Source: Fremontodendron californicum (Eukaryota; Streptophyta; Magnoliopsida; Malvales; Malvaceae). Taken from it: a DNA stretch of 64,000 nucleotides. Position 1 is the stretch's first letter. Each line of letters opens with the position of its first letter. The DNA is taken from the NCBI GenBank assembly GCA_030761205.1, contig JAULJL010000032.1, forward strand, positions 4,159,134 to 4,223,133, written 5' to 3'. Below the pieces are notes generated by a model that was not told the origin of the DNA, searched no databases, and saw only the letters and a list, made by a program, of their open reading frames with translations. The position numbers and the translations under genes are program-made. Positions 18,543 through 30,225 of this stretch are shown here, piece by piece.

Positions 18543-19079
18543 ATGGATGATATTCTCACAAGATTGCAGAAACGATTTCCTCCTTTTCCTCGAAATATTT
18601 TACTAAAGCTTTACCAAGTTCGATTTGAAAGATTAAGAATGCTTATGCACAAAGGGATTCCTGAAGACATACGTTGGATAATTGAAGCCAAGGTACGTGA
18701 AGATGAATATCTACCTATTTTGCATTTACCAGGTACAGGTAGAAGCACTTTTGCAAAGAAGCGACGAGCAAAGCGCATGAGTTCAAATTGCCACAAATGT
18801 GCACGATGGACGTGTAACGGTAAATGTCGTTCTATTGGGATTCCGTCATCTAATCGAGATGATAAAATTGAATTCATTAAGGATGGACTGAGTAAGGAGA
18901 ATTTGGGTAATATCCAACTTTCTCTTGAGACGCATCCTAGTGGAGACGTACAAAGAGAAATTCTTGATTTAAGGCCGCAATTCCAAAGGGAATGGCAACA
19001 TCTTGGGAATCTGATGTTAAAAGACCCTGTTTGCCAGCTTGTAAGAAAACTGAATGGGAAGCATATCCTCGACTCATAG
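18543..19079 (+). CDS. NABP-like protein, E2 copy
   Basis: 178 aa, fully open, same architecture as the E1 copy: GRSTFAKKRRAKR at 66-78, Cys4 at 83/86/91/95, GIPSSN after it. It differs from E1 at a few positions outside the motif, for example L28F, D41E, L46I, V59I, W144R and D171N. The basic patch and all four cysteines are unchanged. The homology to flexivirus silencing suppressors and its limits are as for the E1 copy. Confidence 0.68.
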   Translation: MDDILTRLQKRFPPFPRNILLKLYQVRFERLRMLMHKGIPEDIRWIIEAKVREDEYLPILHLPGTGRSTFAKKRRAKRMSSNCHKCARWTCNGKCRSIGIPSSNRDDKIEFIKDGLSKENLGNIQLSLETHPSGDVQREILDLRPQFQREWQHLGNLMLKDPVCQLVRKLNGKHILDS

Positions 19080-19569
19080 AAGGCGTTTAAGCCGTTTCTG
19101 GACGTAAAACCAGAGGAAGATGTGAGCCACAATCACAACTACAATAAATAACTTCTCAGCTTCTGGTTTGATTTGCAATAACTTCATTTCGGTTTAATTT
19201 ACGTGTTGTTCGATTTGTGTAATTATTCTCGTTTTTTTTTGCATTGGTCTTTTACGGTTGATTTTTCTTCTTTTTTTGATTTTCTTCCTGAAATCACGCA
19301 AAAATCTTTTGTTAGGTTAACATTTTCTTCTGACAGGTCAAATACACTTTCGGCGACATTATTACTCTTGACTTTTACGGTTGATTTTTCTTCTCTTTTT
19401 GATTTTCTTCCTGAAATCACGCAAAAATCTTTTGTTAGGTTAACATTTTCTTCTGACAGGTCAGATACACTTTCGGCGACATTATTACTCTTGTCTGATT
19501 CACTACTCAGTCCTCTATATATTACACCATGTACTCATTCTCTTTCAGGCACTCGAAAAAGAAAAAAAA
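19080..19569 (+). promoter_or_regulatory. LOG leader with 123-bp tandem duplication, E2
   Basis: Two copies of a 123-bp unit (19249-19371 and 19372-19494), each with a TTCTTCTGACAG acceptor-like site. They are followed by the TATATAT box, a TTTCAG site and an A-rich stretch just before the start codon. E1 and Z have one copy of the unit. Confidence 0.6.
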
Positions 19570-20217
19570 ATGGAAAGTACTTCGTCCCAACGCATTAAAA
19601 AAATTTGTGTCTTTGGAGGTGCTTATTCAGGGAAAAATAACATATTCGCTGATGAAGCCATAAGAGTTGGAGTAATACTTGCCCAACAAAAGATCCAGTT
19701 GATTTATGGAGGCGGTAGTACGGGTTTAATGGGAGCAGTCGCTACAGCAGCACACGCCGGAGGAAGTCCAGTTCTAGGAATCGTGCCAAAACTATTCACA
19801 GGTTTTTGTGGACCTACCATGGGTAAGGAAATACAAGTATGGAGTATCCCTGAACGGATGACAATCATGTACCATTCTGCCGATGCATTCATTGCTTTAC
19901 CAGGAGGTCTGGGTACATTGGAAGAAATAGCTTGCGTGGCTTCTTGGTCATCTTTGGTCACAAATAAGAAACCCATTTGTTTGCTTAATGTTAATGGTTA
20001 TTTTAGTAATTTGCTTTCATATTTAGATAATGCTGTGGATAATGGATTCATGTTTTCAGAGGCAAGGAGAACCATAATTTCTGCTACAACCATTGAAGAT
20101 TTACTCAAAAAGCTCCAAGCTTATGAGTGTTTATCTGCTACGGTTGTTTCGCAAACACTCGGAAAAAGAAAAAGAGATATGGACGAGCAAGGAGTGGATT
20201 GCACTTTGTCTTTGTGA
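19570..20217 (+). CDS. LOG: LOG-like phosphoribohydrolase, E2 copy
   Basis: 215 aa, intronless, with the complete YGGGSTGLMG loop and PGGLGTLEE. It has KKPIC instead of KKPIG in the conserved strand near residue 137, plus PTMGKE and LLNVNG variants. KRKR is retained near the C terminus. Because the reading frame upstream is out of phase here, this copy fixes the start at the MEST methionine. Expected role is as for the E1 copy; whether the Gly-to-Cys change is tolerated is unknown. Confidence 0.85.
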   Translation: MESTSSQRIKKICVFGGAYSGKNNIFADEAIRVGVILAQQKIQLIYGGGSTGLMGAVATAAHAGGSPVLGIVPKLFTGFCGPTMGKEIQVWSIPERMTIMYHSADAFIALPGGLGTLEEIACVASWSSLVTNKKPICLLNVNGYFSNLLSYLDNAVDNGFMFSEARRTIISATTIEDLLKKLQAYECLSATVVSQTLGKRKRDMDEQGVDCTLSL

Positions 20218-22188
20218 CATTATCTAACATTTTGTTTGTTGTGTCTCAGTTATAATAAGTGGTTAGCAACCTCTGCAGGTAATATCTCTTAAATTCTACC
20301 TTTAAAATTTGACATTGGGGACAATGTCATATTTTAGTAGGGGGTAAGGGACATAATTTGCTAATTTAAAAAAAAAAAAAATTTGTTGTGTTTTAAGCCA
20401 TTTAGAAGTATTCATTCTGAACAAGGTTTGAGTAAGGGAGACTTGAGACATACCTTGTCAGTTTGATTTTAATCTTTTTATGTTTACTTGTTAATTTTTG
20501 TTTAGTATTTTAGGATTATTTAGGTTGCATGAGTTTGTTTTGTTTTGAGTCTTAGTTGTTCCTATTCTTATGTTATTAGTTCTTTTCTCTTACACATGAT
20601 TCTTTCATTTGGGTTAATAGACTTACATTGAGGACAATGTAAGAATTAAGTGTAGGGGGAATGATTTAGGATTTCTTTTATTTTTGTCTACTTTTTTTTA
20701 TGAGTCTTTATTATTATTTTTAGTGTGTTTTAGTTCCTTTTCAATACTATGATGAGATATGAATTGCATAAGTCTAAAACAGATTTATTAGTGAGAAGAT
20801 TTTCATGAGAATTGAACTTGATATCAATCTTTTTATGAGCCAATGTTAATATGATATGTTGATTGAGAAAGAAGCATGTTTAGACTTAATTTGACTTGTA
20901 TAATCATCCTTGTGAGTTTTTGAGCCTATAATGATTGATGCATTATACAAATCAATCTAATTTCTTTCTTGAGTGCTCTTATGATTACATGATTCTCTAG
21001 AACTTGCTTTAGACCTTGTTGAGACTATATTGATGCATGTGACAACATGAATATGATAGAGGCATTAGGATTTTTAGCCAGGGCCAAACAGCCATCCCTT
21101 ATTGATGTTCCAAGAGAACACACCCCTAGTGAGCCAATTTGAGCCTACATTGAATAAGCTATTTATTTGGTAACCACAACTTACACCTAGCCTAAATATA
21201 ACACTTGTTCTAAAGATGGATTATATATTTTGAGACATATTGCAAAAAAACAAGGGATATTTTTAGTTAAAAATTTGGGTTAGAAACAAGAAATAAGTGT
21301 GGGGGGAAAAGAAAAGAAAAGTCAAGAGAAAAAGAAATGGAATACTGGCAAATACATTCCTATGTAAAAAAAAAATATGAATCATCTCTTCAATTTGTGG
21401 AAAAAGAAAAAGATGTTACAAAGTTGTTTAGAATGAAGAAAAGGCCCAACATGAATATCCGGCCTAGGTGACTATGTACTTGTAAAGAGTTTTGAGAAGT
21501 TTCTTTGTATGATCTTATTATGTCTCTAAACTTTATGAACTCTTTGGAACCTTTGTGATATCTTTATCCTTTTGTTCTTCAACCACATTACAAACCCCTT
21601 GGCCCCATTACAACCTTGATTAAAGACCTCTTGATTCATGAAGTTGTATGATCTAAATAGTGGAGAATAGGTGGACAAGCAAGAATATGGTAGAACTATT
21701 TTCATGAGATTGATTGAGTGTAAACACTTTACCACTACTTTAAAGAGTGAAAATCATGAGAGTATCCCATGTGAGAGGTTGAGATTAAGTTGAATATGCA
21801 CCATTTTGATTGAAATATGTTATGTTAATATTGGCTTAACTCATTTATTTACATTCAAGCATGATTTTTTGTGAAATTCTTTGAGCTATTGATTAGTTTA
21901 TAAGACTTGTTCAAAGATTGTCTCTAATTTATATTGAAAGGATTAGGAGTAAATATTTTTAGTGTATGTAGTTTACTTATATTTTAGTTTTTCAATGTTT
22001 GTGGGTATCGTTCTAGTAAACCCTCACGAGACTAAACTCGTCCACTAGGGACACCTAGGGGTTTAAAGGCTTGTGTCACATGCTAAGTGCCACCGTGATT
22101 TCCTACGAAAATGGATTAGATTAGATTTTCTTATTTTATTTTTATTGAGTCGTTGCTAGGGACTAGCAACAATCTAAGTGTGGGGGTG
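20218..22188 (+). other. E2 non-coding 3' region and polypurine tract
   Basis: No gene seen. It has the ACATTG-GGGA-CAATGT hairpin after LOG and one copy (E1, E3 and Z have two) of the ACAAGGT...ACCTTGT unit near 20405. The right cassette repeat lies at about 20470-20680. The three-way-junction block is near 22015-22065 and the GTTGCTAG hairpin just before the polypurine tract at 22188. Confidence 0.7.
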
Positions 22189-24054
22189 TGATAACTCGTA
22201 TAATTATATAGTTTTTAGTTATGTTTTATTATTGTTTGGTGTCAAATACGAGTTATTATTGCTTAGTCTAATCGTGTTTATGATTTTTTATATTTTTATG
22301 TAATTTGGTGTTTTTCACGAGTTTCTTTGAGTGATTTCAGATTACTAGGTTAAATCAACAATTAAGGGCAAATCCAGTTCAGTTCCAGTTCCGACACCTT
22401 TTGCCATATCAGCTATATCTGGAGTTTCACTAAAGCAATAAGACTGAAATTTTAACCGTGCAAAGTTAAGAGGCATATCTAGCTTTTTTATGTTTTACAC
22501 TTCTTGAAAAGGAGTCGTTTTAAATAGCGAAATCGACCATCAAGTTGGCTGATGTGCAACGACGTCTGTGCTGACCTGTTTTCGTATTTTGCCCATATCT
22601 TCTTATCCACATCAGCAAATGAGCTGATTTAAACGGATATGGATCAGTAACTGATAGGGGAACATTTTTCTAGAAGACCATGTCATCAGATCAGGCCTCC
22701 AATATTGACAAAATCGACTATCAAGTTGGCTGATCAAAATTGTCATACAATATGACGAAAATTGTTAGAAAAATGCACCCACCTATTATACCTACCTTTG
22801 AAATTTGTAAAACTTGTCTCTTGTCATTTAGCCCTCCAAAATGTGTATAAATAGAGGGCCTTGGATGATTGTAGAGGAGCATATTGTACATTGGTAGGAT
22901 ATTAGGCATTGTAATAAAATTCTCTAAGTTTTCTTCTTCTTTCTTTTCTCTAGTTTTCTTTTTCTTTATTTTCTTCTTCATCTTTCTTTCTTTTATTTCC
23001 TTCTTAGATTCTCATTAATTTTATGTTTATGTTTACAATGCCTATGCTAGGCTAAACTTCTATTTGGTTAAGGGTGATTTCAAAGCCCTAGACATGTTTT
23101 GTGCTTGATTTTCAGATTCTATCTATCATTAATTTTCTATCAAAGTTGCTTATGTTCTTCTACAAGAATTGTTCATGATGTTGTCTTGATTTATTTAGGT
23201 GTACAACTGGATAGATCTTGATAATTATCTATTGCTAGTTTAGGAGTCTTGATCCGTGTAATTGTCTTGATTTCCTATTCATAAGTGGCAATTTGTGATT
23301 AATGATTATGGTCAAGTTTTCAATAATTGCAAAGTGGAACATAACCTAAGTTGAACAATCCGAGCTTATGTGTTTGTTGCTTAGATCAACCTATCTTTCT
23401 CATCATAAAGCTGCCATTAAATTGAATTTAGAGAGCTTATTCTAGGTTGTTTAATGGTTAGAGATTAAATAGAGAGCTTGTTCTATTTAACGACAAACTA
23501 AGGAAAGATTGGGATAACAGAGCTTGTTGTTATCTACGGTTGTTAACTTTGATAGTTGGTTGATATTGATAGATCTGAAATTGATTCTTAATGATGTCTA
23601 GTGGTGGAGAATGAAACCTTAACCATATTTTTCATATTTGATTCTTCTTACTTGTTTTCTTACTTTTCTAGTTTGCTTATTTTTAAAAGTATATTTATTT
23701 TTATTGGCTGGTTATACCACCTAATTTGTATATTAACTTTGTTTTATTTTTATTGGCTGGTTATACCGCCTAATTTAGTATATATATTTTTATTGGCTGG
23801 TTATACCGCTTAATTTAGTATATATATTTTTATTGGCTGGTTATACCTCCTTGCATCTTATTCTTATTATTTACTTTAGTTTAAATCTGGCTTCAAAAAC
23901 CCTTTTTCTTTTATTGTTCATGAATTTAAGTTTTAAACTATTAACTTATAAACTAAAACCCAATCCCTGAGGACTCGACCCTTGCTAACTACTATACTTA
24001 CAATTTATCTTTTTAGTGCCAGGTTAAATAAGATACACTCTTTTGGGTGCATCA
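22189..24054 (+). repeat. E2 3' LTR (family A, 1866 bp)
   Basis: Runs from TGATAACTCG to GGGTGCATCA. One U3 unit, TATA box near 22845, and four minisatellite units. It lacks the ~40-bp stretch with GAATATTAATTATCC found downstream of the TATA box in most other LTRs, a deletion shared with Z and the W 5' LTR. Confidence 0.9.
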
Positions 24055-24318
24055 AAAATCTTGCTTGAATGTAAATAGTTTGAGTTAAGCCAATATTAAC
24101 AGAACATATTTCAATGAAAATAGTGCATATTCAAACTTAATCTCAACTTCTCACTAGGGTACTGTCATGATTTTCACTCTTTAAAGTTGTGGTAAAGTGT
24201 TTACACTCAATCAATCTCATGAAAACAGTTATACCTTATGCTTGCTTGTCTACCTATTCTCCACTATTTAGATCATGCAACTTCATTAATCAAGAGGTCT
24301 TTAATCAAGGTTGTGATT
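24055..24318 (-). mobile_element. Fragment of an inverted family-A internal region
   Basis: Matches the non-coding 3' region of Z around 41405-41670 in the same (inverted) orientation. It ends abruptly at about 24318, where unrelated G sequence begins. Too short to assign to a particular element. Confidence 0.7.
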
Positions 24319-25347
24319 GTCACTGACAATATTTTGGGGTTTCAAACAAAATTGTATTGGGGTTATAGCTTTAGGTATTTTTCCTAGGATTATAGTTTTT
24401 AGGCAGTTTAGTATTGGGTTTTCAGTCTTGAAAAGTAATTTTTTCAAGCAGTGTTTTCCTCTGAACTATCACTGATAAGGTTTTACGGTTTCAAACAAAC
24501 TTGTCTTGGGGTTATAGCTTTAGGCATTTTTTTCCTACGATTATAATTTTTAGGCAGTCTAAGTTTGGGGTTTCAGTCTTGAAAAGTTGTTTAGATCAAG
24601 ATTTCATTTTTTCAATTCTTAATCTATTAAAATTTATTCTTGTTGATTCTTGTTCCGAATCTTGAAAAAAACATTCAAGAATTCAGAGGGGCATTCGAGC
24701 AGTCCCAAGAAAGAAAGAAAAAAAGTTCTTCCGAGATTTCAAGAAAATCAAGAAGTCTCATTCTTGAGAAAAAAAAAGAAAGAAAAGTGTTCAAACAGCA
24801 AGAAAAAGAAAGATTCGAAAAAGATCAAGGGAAATAGGAAATAGTTGAATTCTTGGTAATCTTGTTCTTGTTTTTACTTGTTTTACCTTGTTACTAATTG
24901 TTTCTTATTTCTTGAGTCTTTTTGCTAGGTAGAATTAAGCAAGGGGAGTTCTTGAAGAGTTCTTCTAGTTCCTAAAGAACCTAAAAGTGGAAATAGAGTG
25001 GTAAAAGGCAAGAGTAAGTAAGATTATTAAAGAAAAAGCCCAAAAGAGTGTAAACAAGAGTTGGAGTGATATCATATTTGAGTGTAAACACTAAGGGAGT
25101 GTCTGAGTTTAAATTTTTATTATCACTAACATTTGTTTTGCAGCAATCTTAAGATGTCTCAAAAGAGTAGTTCATCACACCAGGGGTAGGAAAATCCATT
25201 CTTTACGTGGAAAGCCATGCAACAATCGTTTGAGCGTATGAATCTTGTGATGGCGGATATGTCAGATAAGTTAGACAAACAACCGGCAGCCATTAAAAAC
25301 CTACAAGATGGGCAACGTTGGGGAGCTAGGCTTGAGCCTAGTGTGGT
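24319..25347 (+). mobile_element. G: gypsy retrotransposon fragment, 5' part
   Basis: A different Ty3/gypsy element. It begins with two tandem copies (about 24325-24475 and 24476-24590) of a sequence containing GGGGTTATAGCTTTAGG, then an A/G-rich untranslated leader and a gag start at 25154. It is interrupted at 25347 by the B' LTR and resumes at 38309; both edges carry GTGGT. The small frames in the A/G-rich leader are low-complexity and not genes. Confidence 0.65.
25154..25347 (+). pseudogene. gag N-terminus of G (broken)
   Basis: Begins MSQKSSSSHHQG and meets a TAG at codon 12. Past that the frame reads SFERMNLVMADMSDKL, a typical N-terminus of this Gag type. It is cut at 25347 by the B' LTR and continues at 38309, so it cannot be expressed. 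Confidence 0.7.
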
Positions 25348-26169
25348 TGATGCACCCAAAAGAGTGTATCTTATTTAACCTTGCACTTAAAAAGAATCAA
25401 TTGTAGAGTATAGTCATTAGCAAGGGTCGAGTCCGCAGGGATTGGGTTTTAGTTTATAAGTTAATAGTTTAAAACTTAAATTCAAGAACACTAAAAGAAA
25501 AGAGTTTTTTAAATCAGATTTAAACTAAAGTAAACAATAAGAATGAGAAACAAGTAATTAAGAAGAATCAAATATGAAAAATATGGTTAATAGGGTTAAG
25601 GTTTCATTTTCCACCACTAGACATCATTAAGAATCAATTTCATATCTATCAACATCAATTAGCTATCAAAGTAAACAACCGTAGATAACAACAAGCTCTG
25701 TTACCCCAATCTTTCCTTAGTTCGTCGTTAAATAGAACAAGCTCTCTATTTAATCTCTAACTATTAAACAACCTAGAATAAGCTCTCTAAATTCAATTTA
25801 ATAGCAGCTTTATGATGAGAAAGATAGGTTGATCTAAGCAACAAACACATAAGCTCGGACTGTTCGACTTAGGTTATGTTCCACTTTGCAATTATTGAAA
25901 ACTTGACCATAATCATTAATCACTAAGTGCCACTTATGAATAGAAAATCAAAACAATTACACGGATCAAGACTCCTAAACTAGCAATAGATAATTATCAA
26001 GATTTATCTAGTTGGCCACCTAAACAAATCAAAACATCATCATGAACAATTTTAATGGAAGAACATAAGCAACTTTGATAGAAAACAATGATAGATTCTG
26101 AAAATTAATTACATAACATGTCTAGCGCTTTGAAATCACCCTTAACCAAATAAAAGTTTGGCCTAGCAT
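25348..26169 (-). repeat. B': inverted family-B LTR, 3' half
   Basis: Starts TGATGCACCC after TSD GTGGT (25343-25347). It matches family-A U5/R in inverted orientation but lacks the minisatellite and is more diverged. It breaks at 26169 within GCCTAGCATA. The other end of B' is at 38016-38303, followed by the second GTGGT (38304-38308), so B' looks like a solo LTR in G. Confidence 0.78.
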
Positions 26170-26674
26170 ATTCAGATTTACTTTATGCCTTTCTACCTTA
26201 CATTTTTATATTTTATGCCTTTCTACCTTTAGTTTTATTTATGTTTTCGATCTTTATCGTGTTTACTTATAATATGTTTTTGAATTTTAGGTACAATAAG
26301 GATAATGAAGTCAAAAGATGTCAATAATGATGGTAAAGAGCTTACAAAATCATAATCACAAGATGGAAGAATACTTGGGAGTCAAAAATATCAATTTCTG
26401 GTTGAAAAGCAATCAGGCAGATTTGACCTCCGGAGCTTGTTGCAAGGAAAAGATGATGTTAGATTCTTTATTTGAAGAAACTTCCTTCTCGACTTTTGAA
26501 GTTGACTTGATTATCTTTCCAACAATATATTATAGGCCGAAATCGGATAAGAAATGTGCATCCAAAATGGCGCTAGAAGATCTCCCTAAAGAACCCTGCG
26601 GTCAGAAAAACCCTAATCGCAAATCTGAAAAAAAAAAAAAAAAAAAGGCAAAAACGTGATTTTTGCACCTTCAT
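26170..26674 (+). repeat. Truncated U3 of a family-B-like LTR
   Basis: Aligns with the first part of the family-B LTR that follows (shared GACCTCCGGAGCTTGTTGC and GAAGAAACTTCCTT) but is clearly diverged and truncated on the left. A 113-codon frame here has a counterpart in the next LTR but shows no recognisable domain. I do not call it a gene. Confidence 0.6.
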
Positions 26675-28009
26675 TGATAAGTGCTTAATTTCATGCATTT
26701 TCCTATTTAATTTCCTTCTACTTTATGCTTTGATTCTTACTTCCTTGACATTTTACTAGGTTTTTATGCTTTGTAGGTATTTTGGAGGAGATGAAGTCAA
26801 AACATGTCAATTAGGATGTTAAAGAGCTTACGAAATCACAATCACAAGATGGAAAAAGAGTTGGGAGTCAAAAAGATTAAATTCTTGGTGCAAAGCAAGA
26901 AGACAGATTTGACCTCCGGAGCTTGTTGCTAAGAAAACATGATGTTAGACTCTTTATTCGAAGAAACTTCCTTATTGACTTTCGAAGCTCACTTGATTAT
27001 CTTTCCAACGGTTGGTTTTGGGCCTAAATCGGATAAGAAATCGTCATCCAAATCGGCATTGGAATATCTCCCTAAAAACCCTAGTGGCAGAAAAAACCCT
27101 AGCCGCAAATCACATATTTTTCTTAATACCCTAGCTGACATTTATGTTTATCCTTGTCAGAGAAGGATTAGTGGCTGTCAACTTAGATGAATTGCATTAA
27201 TTGCAAGTATCTTTCCTTAAAGCTAATCCTAGTCAAAGTTGGAGAATTAAATCAGCCAAGACTTTCCTTCCTTACACTACTTTGCCTGCAAGTTTGTAAT
27301 CTCTATTCATTAAAGAGTGCTTTGACTAAAACTTTCTTACTTTATTCAAACTTGGCTGCCAAGGCTTATATCTTTCCTTAAAACACAAAAGTCAGCCACT
27401 TTTCCTTAACTTTAGCCACAAGTCAGCATTTATTGAAGGGAGAGAACTGAAATTCACTTGTTTGATGCCCTAGCTATTGCCTATAAATAGAGACCAAGGG
27501 GCATACGAAATTCACACTTTCCCAAGCATCAAAGTTTTGATTTCTTCTTTGTTTCTTTGTTTTTGAGAGAGCAAGAGGCTGAATAATTAATATTCTTCTT
27601 CTTTCTTTCTTTTATTTTCTTCTTAGATTCTCTTTAATTTTATGTTTATGTTTACAATGCCTATGCTAGGGTAAACTTTTATTTGGTTAAGGGTGATTTC
27701 AAAGCCCTAGACATGTTTTGTAATTGATTTTCAGATTCTATCTATCATTAATTTTCTGTCAAAGTTGCTTATGTTCTTCTACAAGAATTGTTTATGATGT
27801 TGTCTTGATTTATTTAGGTGTACAACTAGATAGATCTTGATAATTATCTATTGCTAGTTTAGTAGTCTTGATCCGTGTAATTGTCTTGATTTCCTATTCA
27901 TAAGTGGCAATTTGTGATTAATGATTATGGTCAAGTTTTCGATAATTGCAAAGTGGAACATAACCTAAGTTGAACAATCCGAGCTTATGTGTTTGTTGCT
28001 TAGGTCAAC
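26675..28009 (+). repeat. Family-B LTR, 5' part
   Basis: Starts TGATAAGTGC. U3 is unrelated to family A up to the TATA region (CTATAAATAGAGACC near 27480); from about 27560 R/U5 is nearly the same as family A. Split by E3 at 28009, with the rest at 37542-38015. No matching TSD is visible at its outer ends (TTCAT versus CTTGT). Confidence 0.78.
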
Positions 28010-30089
28010 TGATAACTCGTCTAATTATATAGTTTTTAGTTATGTTTTATTATTGTTTTGTGTCAAATACGAGTTATTATTGTTTAGTCTAATTGTGTTT
28101 ATGATCTTTTATATTTTTATTTAATTTGGTGTTTTTCACAAGTTTCTTTGAGTGATTTCAGATTACTAGAATTAAGGGCAAATCCAGTTCAGTTCCAGTT
28201 CCGACACCTTTTGCCATATCAGCTATATCTGGCGTTTCACTGAAGCAATAATTCTGAAATTTGTAGCCGTGCAAAGCTAAGAGGCATATCTATCTTTTTC
28301 ATGTTTTACACTTCTTGAAACGGAGTCGTTTTCCCTAGCGAAATCGACCATCAAGTTGGCTGATGTGCAATGACGTCTGTGCTGACCTGTTTTCGTATTT
28401 TGCCCATATCTGCTTATCCACATCAGCAAATGAGCTGATTCCAATGGCTATGGATCCGTAACTGATACGGGAACCTTTGTCTAGAAGACCATATGATCAG
28501 ATCAGGCCTCTAATATTGACGAAATCGACCATCAAGTTGGCTGATGTGCAATGACGTCTGTGCTGACCTGCTTTCGTATTTTGCCCATATCTGCTTATCC
28601 ACATCAGCAAATGAGCTGATTCCAACGGCTATGGATCCGTAACTGATAGGGGAACCTTTTTCTAGACGACCATGTGATCAGATCAGGCCTCCAACATTGA
28701 CGAAATGGACCATCAAGTTGGCTGATCAAAATCGTCATGTATGACGAAAATTGTTAGAAAATGCACCCACCTATTATACCTACCTTTGAAATTTGTAAAG
28801 CTTGTCTCTTGTCATTTAGCCCTCCAAAATGTGTATAAATAGAGGGCCTTGGGTGATTGTAAGGGATCATATTGTAGATAGGTAGGATATTAGCCATTTT
28901 AATAAAATTCTCTAAGTTTTCTTCTTCTTTCTTTTCTCTAGTTTTCTTTCTTTTCTCTAGTTTTCTTTTTCTTTAGAGAGAGCAAGAGGTTGGATAATTA
29001 ATATTCTTCCTCTTCTTCTTTCTTTCTTTTATTTTCTTCTTAGATTTTCTTTAATTTTATGTTTATGTTTATAATGCCTATGCTATGCTAAACTTCTATT
29101 TGGTTAAGGGTGATTTCAAAGCCCTAGACATGTTTTGTGATTGATTTTCAGATTCTATCTATCATTAATTTTCTATCAAAGTTGCTTATGTTCTTCTACA
29201 AGAATTGTTCATGATGTTGTCTTGATTTATTTAGGTGTACAACTAGATAGATCTTGATAATTATCTATTGCTAGTTTAGGAGTCTTGATCCGTGTAATTG
29301 TCTTGATTTCCTATTCATAAGTGGCAATTTGTGATTAATGATTATGGTCAAGTTTTCAATAATTGCAAAGTGGAACATAACCTAAGTTGAACAATCCGAG
29401 CTTATGTGTTTGTTGCTTAGATCAACCTATCTTTCTCATCATAAAGCTGCCATTAAATTGAATTTAGAGAGCTTATTCTAGGTTGTTTAATGGTTAGAGA
29501 TTAAATAGAGAGCTTGTTCTATTTAACGACAAACTAAGGAAAGATTGGGGTAACAGAGCTTGTTGTTATCTACGGTTGTTAACTTTGATAGTTGGTTGAT
29601 ATTGATAGATCTGAAATTGATTCTTAATGATGTCTAGTGGTGGAGAATGAAACCTTAACCATATTCTTCATATTTAATTCTTCTTACTTACTTGTTTTCT
29701 TACTTTTAGTTTGCTTATTTTTTATATTTATTTTTATTGGCTGGTTATACCGCCTAATTTGTATATTAACTTTGTTTTATTTTTATTGGCTGGTTGTACC
29801 GCCTAATTTAGTATATATATTTTTATTGGCTGGTTATACCGCCTAATTTAGTATATATATTTTTATTGGCTGGTTATACCGCCTTGCATCTTATTCTTAT
29901 TATTTACTTAGTTTAAATCTGGCTTCAAAAACCCCTTTTCTTTTATTGTTTTCTTTGAACGTAAGTTATAAACTAATAACTCATAAATTAAAACCCAATC
30001 CCTGAGGACTCGACCCTTGCTAATCATTATACTTACAATTGATCTTTTTAGTGCAAGGTTAAATAAGATACACTCTTTTGGGTGCATCA
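28010..30089 (+). repeat. E3 5' LTR (2080 bp)
   Basis: Two full 181-bp U3 units (28339-28519 and 28520-28700) plus a partial third, each full unit with an intact TGACGTC (28371 and 28552). TATAAATA at 28834-28841. Four minisatellite units near the end. Confidence 0.94.
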
Positions 30090-30095
30090 AATTTT

Positions 30096-30113
30096 TGGCG
30101 CCGTTGCCGGGGA
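30096..30113 (+). other. Primer-binding site, E3
   Basis: TGGCGCCGTTGCCGGGGA, tRNA-Asp type, 6 nt after the LTR. Confidence 0.88.
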
Positions 30114-30225
30114 TTGCTTTCTTTAGTTTATTTGTTACTTGGTTTATTCTTATTTTCAGTTCTAATTAGTTTTATTTTCTTGTACATACAAGTTTTTCTT
30201 TTCAAATAAAAAAAAAAAAAAAACA

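Larger units (their letters stand above)
17015..24054 (+). mobile_element. E2: non-autonomous family-A element with NABP + LOG
   Basis: The visible part begins in the untranslated leader at the X insertion point. It then has Gag-like ORF, NABP-like ORF, LOG-like ORF, non-coding 3' region, hairpin, polypurine tract and 3' LTR (22189-24054). The 5' LTR and PBS should be left of the window. Protease, RT, RNase H and integrase are absent, so mobility would depend on a helper such as E1. On the right it ends inside an inverted internal fragment. Confidence 0.87.

Noticed and set aside
24640..24844. Overlapping Lys/Glu-rich frames in the G leader
   Set aside because: Low-complexity A/G-rich sequence with two overlapping frames and no homologue.
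26318..27190. Two related small frames with MMLDSLFEETS in family-B U3
   Set aside because: They lie in LTR U3, differ at many residues, and match no domain; likely non-coding homology between LTRs.
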